64,000 nucleotides of DNA from Undaria pinnatifida (lineage: Eukaryota > Sar > Phaeophyceae > Laminariales > Alariaceae). Under the pieces are notes generated by a model. It ran no database searches and was not told the origin of the DNA. It was given only the letters and a program-made list of their open reading frames with translations. Made by a program: the position numbers and the translations under genes. The stretch lies in assembly GCA_012845835.1 (NCBI GenBank), contig JABAKD010000022.1, positions 8,187,625 to 8,251,624 of the forward strand. The letters run 5' to 3'. Positions 35,501-45,000 of this stretch are shown here, piece after piece (position 1 is the first letter of the stretch; every line of letters begins with the position of its first letter).

Positions 35501-38500
35501 ATGTCGCAGAGAAAAAGATAATGTTCAAAGATGCCAGTAAAAACTATTCCTGTACGGCTGCCTTTGGGCCAATTTTGCTTTTTAACTTTTTAATCTTTCA
35601 TCAAAAACGGGCTCCTGGCGGCAATCTTGGGCAATCTTGGGCCCGCGCGAGGCTGTTCATGGAACCTTATTCCACCAGGGCTTTCAGCGAAGGTCCCTGA
35701 TTTCAGCTGCTTGCTGCGGCCGGAGCCCGCGGAGACCCCGCCCCCCGCTTCTCCCGCATCATCCCAGCTGAAGCATACTATCGCCGGGGGCCGGCTTCCT
35801 CCGCCGCCGGCAGTTGCCGGCGACTGTGTCTGGGGACGGAGCGGTGGCATCGGGAGGGCTGGCGCAGCCGCGGCCGCGGCCGGTCCTGGCGGCGTGGCGT
35901 ACGAGTGGGCAAACGTGCAGCTAGGCCGGTGGCATGGTTCCCAATCTAGAAGTGGGCGCAGGCGCCGTGAGGCGTTTTCGCATGCAACATGCGGGCCGTA
36001 AAAGTGTTTTCGGCTCGTGCCCCTCACGCACCATCCCTGCCAGTGTGGGGGCATTTGACCCGCTTGCACCCGAGGCTGACTTGCGCTCCACGCCGCCTGC
36101 GCCGGCCATTTTTGCTGGGGCTGTTTTCCACAACTTGGCCCGCGCGAGGAGGCTATTCGTGGAACCTTCTTCCACCAGGATTTTCAATCTTGTGCGTTTG
36201 CAAGGCTGCCTAGAGGTGTTTTCGGCTGCCGCCTCCCTTACGCGTCGTCCCTGCCAATGTGGGGGCATTCGCCCCGCTTGCACCCGGGGCTGTTGCGCTT
36301 CGCGCCGCCTGCGCCGGCCACTTTTGCCGGGGTTGTTTTCTACAACTTGGCCAGCGCGTGGAGGCTGTCCGTCGAACCTTTTCCCACAAGGGCTTTCAGC
36401 CTTGTGTTCCACAAAGCTGCAGCCCTGTTTCACAAAGCTGCCTTGTGCAACACAAGGCTGAAAGCCCTTGTGGAAAAGGGTTCTACGAACGGCCTCCTTG
36501 CGCGGGCCAAGTTGTGGAACACAGCTCCGGTAAAAGTGGCCGGCGCGGGAGGCGTCAAGCGCAGGTGAGCCCCCGGTGTAACCGGGGCGAATGCCCCCAC
36601 ACTGCCAGGGACCGCGGGTAAGGGGGGCGGGAGCCGAAAACACCTTTAAGGCCCGTATGCTGCAAGCGAAAACGGCGCACGGCGTCTGCGCCAACTTTTG
36701 GTGGAGCGGGGAACACTGCCCCCGGCCTTGTTCGTAAACCGACTCGTGCGCCTCGCCGCCAGGACCAGTGGCGGCCGCGGCCGCCCTAGCCCCCCCGATG
36801 CCGCCGCTCCCTCCCCAGACGCATTCGCTTGCAACGGACCGCCGGGAAGTGCTGCAGCCGGCGGCGGGGGAAACCGATCCCAGGCCACATACTTTTTAAG
36901 CCGGAATTATGCCAGAGGAGAGGGGGGGCGGGGCCGCCGCGGGCTCCGGCCGCAGCACGGGAGCCGGAACCAACACGTAACGGCACGGGCTTTGTCGCCA
37001 GGCAGGGCCGACTTCGGGGTGGGGGGGTGGGGGCAGCCAAGGTCTTTGCTGACCCCACGCAGTCCGTGGGTCTTCACAGGGCTCTTACACCTGATTCGGT
37101 CTCGCAGACACTGTTCAACGCACCGAACAAGCGGCCCGTGGAACAGTGTCGAGCGAAACCGCCGGGCCAGAAACTAGGCAAGGACTCCGGCGGTCGGGTC
37201 TTTCGCGGAAGGTAGCGGGTCATCACGCGCGAGGCTTCCTAAATAAAGCGTGGTTCAGTCGACCCCAGACCGAACCCGCGGTAGAGCAGTGGCACATCAG
37301 AGTAAAACTGGATAAAGACGACCTCAATACAGCAGAACGCGAAGCCCTACTGTATCAGCTAGCCGACATGTGCAACCCAATGCTGCGCACAGGGGAGTAG
37401 TGGGTGGCGTGGCCAGTTCGATTGGGGGGCACGTTGGCAGTCCCCCCATCGGACCCCACGCAGATTCGTCAGCACTCGGCAACACAAAAGGTTTCAGGGA
37501 CATCAACGAACTCATCACGACACACACAAACGGCCCGTACGCAGCATCGAGAGCAGAGCTAAGCCGCGCGATACAGTACGGCAACTACCGCAGCACCATC
37601 GAACAACTACTGGCGACTTGGAAAAAAAAACTAGGAGACGATCTACGGCGCGCAAAATGTCTAACCATCCGAAAGGCAGCAGCGCACAAAATCCCGAACC
37701 TGAGGGTGCCCCCACCGGCTACGGTAGTCACACGCAAGGACAGGGTTTTATCAGCGATATATCTTTTGAGGTGGCCAACAGAGAAACGAACGGGAGGAGC
37801 GAAATCGAGACACAGACCCCGACGCTGTTCCCCGGTGCTTGTGTGCTGAGGCGGTCTCAAAGTTCTTGCGGAGATTGTGCGCCTGAGGAAAAGGTATCCC
37901 GAAAAGCGCATGCAAACAAGCAAGGCTGGCGTATCAGACGCGTTCCGGAACGTCAGGATAGACCCTGATCAGGAGCATAATTATTGCGAAACAGTGGGGG
38001 ACTTGATAATAATCGATTTCAGGTTGACGTTCGCGTGGTCGGCGGCAGTCATCTGGGTCAATAAGTGCGGCGGGAATAGGACAAAAGGGCGGGCGGGGTT
38101 ACTCTTGAGAATGCTAAGATTCCTGGAATTTAAAGGCGGGTGGAGCCACGCCACCAAGCATATCCCTGGCGTGCAGAACGTATTGGCTGACGGCATATCG
38201 CAGTGGCCACGCTCAGAACTAGGTTGTAAGGCCAGGGAACAACCTAACACAGAAGATTGATAATTGATCGGAGCGGTCCATCGGTAAGCAGGGGGAAAGG
38301 ATTTTCGCGTAAATGCTAGCATCCACGTGCATTGTCAACGATTACAACGAAAATGTCAAAGAATCTCATGGCGAGCGGAACGGGGGACACGTGCCTGCCT
38401 CATGCGCCACCGCGCATACAAAGTGCCCCGTTGGAAAAAAACACACGCCGTCTGCTCCCGTGTATCGTGTGGTGCGCGTTCAGGATCAAGGGACAAGGGG

Positions 38501-40304
38501 ATAGCGCGATGGGTGGAGACCCCCGCGTTGGCGTGTGTTGGAAAAAACATCCAGAAAACTACTTGGGAAAGTGGAACATACGGGACAGAGGAGCGCGCAG
38601 GAGAAGGGACCTTGGTTGCATATGCTAGCGAATCAGGACCAGGTTCTGACATGAGTGTTGCAGTTCGTGGCGTGACGCTGTTTCGTGCACAGCAGTCGAC
38701 AATCCACGGCAAGGGACTGCTTGGCAGCGATCAGATATTTTCGCAAGTTGTACGCGGGTTGGGAATTGCACACCTCGCACTGCACGATCGTGGCCGTGGG
38801 AAAAAGGGGAAGACAGAGCGCACGGAATGACCACGAAGAGAACCCCCCGCAGGATACCTTTCACGCGGTCCATTTTTGTCCCGACGGAAACGGGTAGTTA
38901 CAGCCATGGCAAACGGGGGTCGTGTCATGTGGTTGGGTCTCGCCCTGTCGTGTTTTTTTCTGTGCAGAGCGTCAGAGTTGGGTCTACGCGAACGGGCAAG
39001 TACATCCCGAGATGTGCCTGGCGCGTAGCTGCTTGACCTTCGGGCTGGAGGAAGCGCAGGTCGCGTTCGAGAATCGTTCGATCGCGGACGCGGTGCAGGT
39101 GCGGTTCGTGGCATCCCAGAACGACCAGAAGAAAGAGGAACGCAAAATCACTCGTACGCGTGCGACGAGCGAAGCCGTAGCGGGGGGCGGGTCGGCGGGA
39201 GTGCTCGAAGCCGTGCTCGAGTTGCTTAATGTGCACCCCCAGCTCCCCGTGGAAGCCCCACCAACCGCCAGACTCACGCTAGCCGGCTGGCGAATTTTAA
39301 CGCGAACAAAGCGGTAGCAGCGATGAGATTAATGGTGGGAAGCAGCGGCAGAGACCTCGCTCAGTACGCCCTGCACTCAGCAAGAATCGCGGGGGCGACG
39401 CTGTTGCGGTCCAGGTGATCCCCGAGTTGTAAACACGGGGTAGAGAGATGGAAGTCGCGAGCTCTAAAGGCGTACGTGCGGGCCGCGGGGGAAGGAGCAG
39501 CGTCTGTCTTCGCGAACACTGTTCCCGCAGCACTCGCGAAGTCAGGGGAGCATGACAATCAACGAGAGTATAGCGTACGGGATGTACGACCACGGATCAG
39601 GCTTGCCTTATGGTGTGAGAGTTATTTTGCCCCGCAGGGGAAAGAGCGGGGCGTAAGTGTTCGGGTATGACACCAGAGATGCTTGAAGCCTTGTTGGGGG
39701 TTCGGTAGAAGAGGGAAACAACGGCGACCCTCACGGAGGCGAGGGGGTTAGCGGCATTCCGCAGCACCCTCAGTTTATTTTAGACCGGCACGGAACGTGC
39801 CGCCTTCGACAAATGAATTACCAGAATCCTTGAGCGATAACATACACTACGGGTACTCCCGTTAAGCATCTCGCGGGAATGTCACGTAAATGGGCGGCGC
39901 CTCGACTACTCACGAGAGAATCAGGCTCTGTGCGCACGGAGGTCGACTGAATTGATCGGTGTGATCTCCCGGGTTGCGCATCGGAATGGGGCTTTTGAGG
40001 CGTTCCAGAACAATAACAACAGCAATGCGACCGCCCGTTGACAAAGAAAACAGTCGGGCTATGAAAATATGCGAAGTCGAATCGCAAGATGCATCAAGTA
40101 CCCTTGTGTTGTTGTCATGTCCCTGCTGGGAGGGAAGTGCCTCCAGTCCCGACTTGCTCTTGTTGTGGTGCTGTGTTTGATAACAATGTTGGTGGAAGCA
40201 AAGCTGGGACAATGGACAAAACCACTCACCGCCTGATGGTTTGATAACCAGACCTTGCAGTACTTGCAAAAGTACCGCTCTTGGGACACCCAGTAAGAAG
40301 CCAT
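26543..40304 (-). CDS. WBP4: WBP4/FBP21-like spliceosomal protein with zinc finger and Tudor-like region
   Basis: Seven minus-strand exons: 40304-40230, 32645-32511, 31896-31327, 29723-29623, 28288-28108, 27260-27150 and 26770-26543 (stop). All introns are GT-AG and phases agree, giving 466 codons (human WBP4 is 376). Residues 1-36 open MASYWVSQERYFCKYCKVW, a U1/matrin-type zinc finger with C13, C16, H30 and H36, continuing SIRNHDQGKKHVE. This start is typical of WBP4 and plant ZOP1, which act in pre-mRNA splicing. A helical basic segment follows (45-80, AALRAHEKDLAMFGGGG), then polyproline (95-235) containing a duplicated block with DRETPPPPPPPGA and VKKEELLEG. Residues about 245-325 (DQWYLDGQIF, EGQWVDAVVLSIEPDA, LELAYFEAGAEKETV) resemble a Tudor fold. 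I see no WW domain. The C-terminus has GGWQT, a Lys/Arg/Glu-rich helix and ASFKKRKGPGNKGKFRKK, like the family tail. Likely nuclear. The exon 5 acceptor is the least certain splice. Intron 1 is 7.6 kb and filled with mobile elements. Confidence 0.85.
26990..27055 (-). repeat. Short R1 fragment in intron 6 of the WBP4-like gene
   Basis: It contains CCCGACGTGCTCCGTCTCGG and the GTAGGGATGCGAGG end of R1. Confidence 0.6.
27325..27460. repeat. Diverged copy of MITE family M2 (CCGGCACTATAG repeats)
   Basis: It shares ACCGGCACTA and TGCCAAGCGATTTCACA phrases with 51614-51785 and 34525-34650. It lies in intron 5 of the WBP4-like gene. Confidence 0.45.
27793..27840 (+). repeat. Dispersed short repeat GTTTGACCATTGACCACG..
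   Basis: GTTTGACCATTGACCACGGA followed by CCCTTTCGAGACGG recurs at 29876-29925, 57672-57710 and, inverted, at 44847-44885. Confidence 0.6.
29929..29955. repeat. Poly-G run of about 25
   Basis: Follows a copy of the GACCATTGACCACG repeat within intron 3 of the WBP4-like gene. No coding relevance. Confidence 0.8.
31395..31690 (-). repeat. Duplicated proline-rich coding block inside exon 3 of the WBP4-like gene
   Basis: Two copies of about 135-140 bp encode PGE(R/H)P.PPPPPGA.P.GG.DRETPPPPPPPGA and VKKEELLEG. They are in frame and tandem. The antisense Gly-rich frame on the plus strand is a shadow. Confidence 0.7.
32742..32782 (-). pseudogene. Decayed partial copy of WBP4-like exon 2
   Basis: On the minus strand, GACCAAGGGCAAGAAACACG continuing TCGAGATT closely matches the zinc-finger part of exon 2, GACCAGGGTAAAAAGCACG TCGAGATT, about 140 bp downstream. 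The splice acceptor and frame are not preserved, so this is an exon echo rather than an alternative exon. Confidence 0.55.
32810..34820. other. Intron 1 of the WBP4-like gene, proximal part; repeats only
   Basis: It holds an AAGAACAAGAAC run (32815-32840), a CAG microsatellite (33497-33512), an M2-like fragment (34525-34650) and a minus-strand tRNA-like A/B box pair (34725-34790: TGGTCAAATGGCCA and GCTTCAAATCCCGC) with no cloverleaf. No supported gene. Confidence 0.45.
34826..35485. repeat. ~355-bp diverged tandem duplication
   Basis: 34826-35141 and 35183-35485 align along their length. Shared landmarks are CACACGTGTGACGCACA, AACAGCAGGTA(G/A)GTACG, CAGCAGAAGAGAA and GAACATTT(T/C)CGTCC. It lies in intron 1 of the WBP4-like gene. 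Confidence 0.65.
35690..36990. mobile_element. Large foldback (long inverted repeat) element
   Basis: The left arm, about 35709-36424, and the right arm, about 36440-36962, are imperfect inverse copies. The outer end has TGCTGCGGCCGGAGCCCGCG on the left and its inverse near 36935-36956. The inner end has CACAAGGCTGAAAGCC on both sides of a centre near 36435. The left arm has an extra 212-bp tandem copy (36000 and 36212, GTGTTTTCGGCTC.. and GTGTTTTCGGCTGC..). Overlapping frames on both strands are Ala/Arg/Pro-rich products of GC-rich repeats and are not called. It sits in intron 1 of the WBP4-like gene, next to the DIRS-like relic. Confidence 0.65.
37105..37150. other. Perfect 10-bp stem hairpin
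   Basis: GACACTGTTC and GAACAGTGTC flank about 24 bases containing CAAGCGGCCC. It lies between the foldback element and the retroelement relic and could be part of either one's terminal structure. Confidence 0.5.
37567..38262 (+). pseudogene. Reverse transcriptase / RNase H fragment (broken)
   Basis: 37567-37760 reads KKLGDDLRRAKCLTIRKAA and IPNLRVPPPATVVTRKDRVL, the region ahead of the RT palm. After a frame change, 37859-38262 reads EIVRLRKRYPEKRMQ, then GVSDAFRNVRIDPDQ (first palm aspartate) and VGDLIIIDFRLTFAWS. It then jumps to AVIWVNKCGGNRTKGRA and KHIPGVQNVLADGISQW, an RNase H end. The whole central palm, including the YxDD aspartates, is deleted. Confidence 0.8.
38900..39565 (+). pseudogene. 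Tyrosine recombinase of the DIRS-like element (broken)
   Basis: WLGLALSCFFLCRASEL carries the first catalytic arginine context. After a frameshift near 38975 come YANGQVHPEMCLARSCLTF and AFENRSIADAVQVRFVAS. After stops near 39317, another frame gives MVGSSGRDLAQYALHSARIA (the HxxR pair). A further break precedes ERWKSRALKAYVRAAGEG (catalytic tyrosine). All R-H-R-Y positions are still visible but not in one frame. Confidence 0.75.
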
Positions 40305-42097
40305 GGCTCCACGCACGCACTCCCCAGCTCCTCTCAGATAGACAGCTTTGAGCCAGATTATCAGCAGACCAGCAGATCGACGATTTCAAAATTGGGTTTC
40401 GTATTATTTTGGGTGGGATGTCTGGGAAATCAGGAACGTTGAATATCGGGAGATCATTACATCTGCTCGTGAAGCTGCGAAGTAACAACAACCGCACCAG
40501 CGCACGCCGGACACCATGATCATCTCGCCTACATCCTCTATGTTGCACGTCATTCTTCCTACAGTGATCAGCCTCTTGGTGCCACGGTGCGCTGATGCGG
40601 GATACTCGAATCGGACCATGTTGGACTCCACTATAGCCCATGGAATGGTGAGAATGTGGAATGTGGAAATTCAATGAAGTAGTTGCGTCGGATACCAAAC
40701 ATCATCCTCCTCATTCCTCATGACCAACTTGATATCTCTCAGCCTCTGGTCTCCTCTGTCCACGCCCGAGGCCCTACGACCTGCTAGTACGGCCAGGGGT
40801 CACCCCTAGACTAGAATCTCTCCGCTTGATCGTATGGAAGCCCCTTCGATCCGGCGTCTCTGTTGTAGGTCGAATCCGTGTTGTAGCCTATTCATATCGC
40901 AGGTCGCATCAGCAGCTACGTACGCCTGTCGCCCCTTTGGATCCAAGAGGATGATATCCGATGGCCACCTGGTATCTTACGCTACAGGTACATATCATGC
41001 CACAGAGGTTTTTCCAGATGGCTGGTTTTTCTTGGTCGTGGAACACGTTGATTAATGATTGTCGATTGATCGGGATCCGTTGAAGCCCGCCGACTCACTC
41101 TTACTCGCAACAAGCAGGTGGTGAACGGCATGGTATAGACTAGATTCCTGGCCGCTCACGGAGCATGCGGAGTAACTCACACGAGGTGCCAGACCCAATA
41201 CTGCAATCAATATGATTTCCCATGTTGACACGGGTGTATCATGATTAGACTATCCATCTTCGTTTAGGGATGATTGGGGTTTTTATTAGGATTTTGATTA
41301 GATGGTTAGGCAGGACAGGAGGGAGAACATGTGAACGGCGTCCGCAGGTCGGAGTACCGGCAAGTATATATGATACGAGCACTATGCCCACGAAGATATG
41401 ATTGTTACCTATAGACAAACACCTTAAGACTATAGCGTTGGTGTCGATGGCGGGAAAAGAAAAAATAAACAGAGGATGTTCAATTACCCATCCGAACTGA
41501 GCCTTACAACATTTGCCCACAATTGTGCCCGATTTCTTGAAGTCACCCTTTCCCGCCGTACGAATCATACGTACATGTACTCATGGTGCAGCAGTACAGC
41601 ACTAGTGAAATTATTGAATGATGAATGTGTCGGAATGAGCGGTAGCATTTCGGCGCCACTACGTAACACCATTAAGCACGAAATATATAAGGACCATCGA
41701 GGAATTAATCTGAATACCAAACGGTCGTTGCTTTTCCGTCTAGATTGTCCTTTGGTAGCACAAGATAGAGTCGACATGTTACAGAGAAGCGCGCTCTCTT
41801 TCTGCTGCGAGATTGTGCTTCGTTCTTCTTTGAATCCCCTGCTTTCGTTGCAGCGATGAACCACAGTTGGTCCGTTGTTTTGGTCCCGAGTGCTTGCCTC
41901 GCCCATCCCCTTTCCCCCCCCCCGACGCCCGGCTCCCGCCCCTATGCCAAGAGAGCATCCAATTCCTGCCACAGGTATCATACAATACTGCTGATAAGGC
42001 TGTAGTACGATTTCATCGCCACTGTGTGAGGATATAGACTAATATAGTATGGGCCTAGTAGCTTGGATGTAGTATATTGTATTTTTTTCTTGCTACA
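40305..42097. promoter_or_regulatory. Shared upstream region between two divergent genes
   Basis: This 1.8-kb interval separates the ATG of the WBP4-like gene (minus) from the proposed ATG of the NTPDase gene (plus). It holds no supported gene; the 262-codon minus frame at 39910-40698 overlaps exon 1 of the WBP4-like gene in a different frame and shows no domain. No TATA box or clear core promoter can be assigned. A head-to-head promoter region is inference from position only. Confidence 0.4.
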
Positions 42098-45000
42098 ATG
42101 CCTTCTGGCCGAAGGGACGAGTTCGTCCTCGTTTCGGCATGCGATAACGCCTACCAGGTATGGTGAGGGGACACTTTCTAGAAACCATGACGCCGCAAAG
42201 GGGGAGAGGGGTTACAACAACGGCCTCCCCGCAAACATGCATAATTTCATGGCACCACAGGAGGGATGTGATGCCACGCTACAACACGCCGATTTGCATG
42301 TTGAGACCTTCGTCCAGAGTCCAAAGCCCACAAAAAACATACCGACGCCCGTTTCAGGCACATCGCCGTGTTCCGGCGGTTTGCCACGCCATAAGAGCAT
42401 ACGTACTTCCAGGGGTTGACCTACTCGTGTCTCCTCGTAGGAGGCGTGTGTTTTGCTCGAGTGGGAAGTTTCGACGAAATCCTTGATCTCACCGCGTGAA
42501 AGACGTGCAGTTGATTTGACACGCACATGAACGACTGGATTTTTTTTTCAGCATTCATTCAACAACCGACAATGAACGCCGGCGTCGTATTAAGGTAGTG
42601 TAAATCAAGATATTTGTCACTGTCGTCGGCTTGTGTGCGCTGGTGGTCGACGGCCGGCGATCGTAACAGCCATCTCGAAAAGAAATATTCATTTTTGGTG
42701 CCAGTGTTGAATGAGAAACTCTCCTGCGCTTGTATTTTTTGGAACTCCGAACATACAGATCATTGACGCCGGCAGCAGTGGAAGCCGCATGCACGTGTAT
42801 GAATGGGAGCCACGCGAGTTCAAGGTGATACCGCCGCCGATATCCAGACCCGGGTCAACTAACCAATGGACCCAGAGGATGGAACCCGGGATTTCTTCTT
42901 TCAGCTCCCACCCTGAGGTGAATGGGACGTCAATTGTGATGCGCGCCGGAGGGGGTAGGGGTGTCAGGGGGGGTAAGGGGCGTTGACTGGGGGTGGGGAG
43001 GGGTGGGAGGGAGGGTACGGGCCCGGGAGATGGACAGGGGGGGGGTATGGTGTTTGTTTTCCGCCGTATCACCTTGTGTGTGCAGCAGTGGCTTCGCTGG
43101 CGATGCCTTGGTCAATACAGCGGCTGCGGTGCGAGGGAAGCGTCAGGGAAACACGTCTTGTAACCAGTGCGTATCCACGGCTAGAGTTCTCGTGCCGTGG
43201 TCCACGCCGTACTCTGTTTCCACTGGGAATCTCGCACGTGCGCACAACGGCAGGTGCTGCACTGAAGCACCCTTTGTAGGGTACGCTCCTGGAAATTCAA
43301 CTTTTCAGCACCAGATCTGCGCAACGCTTTTTTTTACACATTGCTCACGTTCTTTATATTGTAGATCCTCGCGGATATCCGAGTAAAGAAAAATATTAAG
43401 TTGGTTACGCTTTCGTTCATGTCGTCTAAATTTCAACCTACATCGCATTCGTCACGTGCGCCCTGAATACTCTTTGTCAGTTAGTATGCCGTAACAGGTT
43501 CTGTACATGTGTTTGAAGGCGTATGTCACGGCGGTAGGGGTGCACGTAATTGAATTTCCTGGGGCTCCCCACTTGAGGAGCTCTATACCTCCCCCGAAAC
43601 GCTCGTAAAGTTGAGAAAAAATGAAAGTGTAACTCGATGAAAATTCCCACGATGCCCTAGGGATACAACGAACAGCATTTGCAAAACAAAGAATGACATT
43701 TCAGACGAGATCGGGCGAAGAAGCCAGCCCCCGCGATTCAGATTTTTTTTGCCGACATGTGCTACCCCTCCGATCGTAGGACGCGTCAGAAGCTTATTGG
43801 CTCAGGTCGCACCGCATTCGGCTCAGGTCGAACCGCATTCGGCTCCGGTTGCACCGCATTCGGCTCAGGCTGCGCCGCATTCATTTGTGTGGCGTGTAAA
43901 TAGTGAAAAATAAAATAAATAAAAATAACATAAAACCACCCCCAGGTAGAGAAAACTTACTTACGCACTTAACCACAAGTACCAACAACCCTGACCAAGC
44001 CATCCATCCGGAAACCATCCACCGCACACATGGTAGAGCAATATAGTGGAAACTACAGAAATAAATTTATAAAATAGATATGATAGATTACTCCAAAATT
44101 CCCCACCTAGAGTCAAAATACTAGCACCAATCGTTGTAGTGGATAAAAGCATTTGTTTGTAAAAGAAAAGAACCCCTCCCATAATTTTTTTTACCCACAT
44201 AGCATAGTACAAGTACCAGCAAGCAGGTTCAAAATATGAGTACTGACTTGAAATTCGTCGAACTCACACCTGACGTCCTGAAAATATATACATGTATTTA
44301 AATATAAGAGTGACAGCGTATCCATTTGGAACAGTGGGTTCGTGTCCCACAGAGTTTTTATTATTTTTGGGGTGGGAGTAGCTGACTTTAATTCTCGAAT
44401 GCTGCATTAAGAGCAACATATAGATAACTAATAATATTCTGTATTCGTACTCTTCCCGATATTAAAGCCGGGGGGAGAAAAAACAAAATAAACCGCCTAC
44501 CATACATATGATAGAGCAGTATAGTGGAAACTACAGAAATATATTTATAAAATAGATGTGATGTTTTACCTAGCTCAAAATTCCCCACCTAAAGTATAAA
44601 TACCAACACTTACCATTATAGTGGACAAAAAATAGAACACCTCCCAATAAAACTCAACCATATAGTATATTACGAGTACCAACAACGCAGCTTGCAAAGG
44701 TGAGTATTGACCTGAAATTCGTCGAACTCACGGCTGACATCCTTGAAAATTATTTAAAAAATCCACATTATACAGGCATATTCCTCCACTCTCCCTCTAC
44801 TGAGCGTCCAAATGTTGGAGGTGTCTCCATCAGAAGTAGGAACGGTGCTTCGTCTCGAAAAGGACGCGTTGTCAATGGTCTAGCAGCGAGTGAGTACCCC
44901 CCCCGCCTCCGCCTCCCTCGCTTCCGAGCTATCGTGATGAACCCGTCCTCGGTTTTTGGTTCGTGCTCACAACTGTAACGTTCCCCCGGGTGTGATACCG

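Larger units (their letters stand above)
37260..39600 (+). mobile_element. Tyrosine-recombinase (DIRS-like) retrotransposon relic
   Basis: In order on the plus strand: an RT amino-terminal region, an RT palm fragment fused to an RNase H fragment, then a tyrosine recombinase. Frames are broken by stops and frameshifts, and the RT YxDD region is missing, so the element is dead. RT/RNase H plus a tyrosine recombinase, with no DDE integrase seen, defines the DIRS/PAT/Ngaro group. It lies antisense in intron 1 of the WBP4-like gene. Ends were not resolved. Confidence 0.8.

Noticed and set aside
35590-36694. Long Ala/Arg/Pro-rich frames on both strands
   Set aside because: They come from the GC-rich foldback arms and repeat with them.
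39910-40698. 262-codon minus frame
   Set aside because: It overlaps exon 1 of the WBP4-like gene in another frame, has no recognisable domain, and the zinc-finger frame is far better supported.
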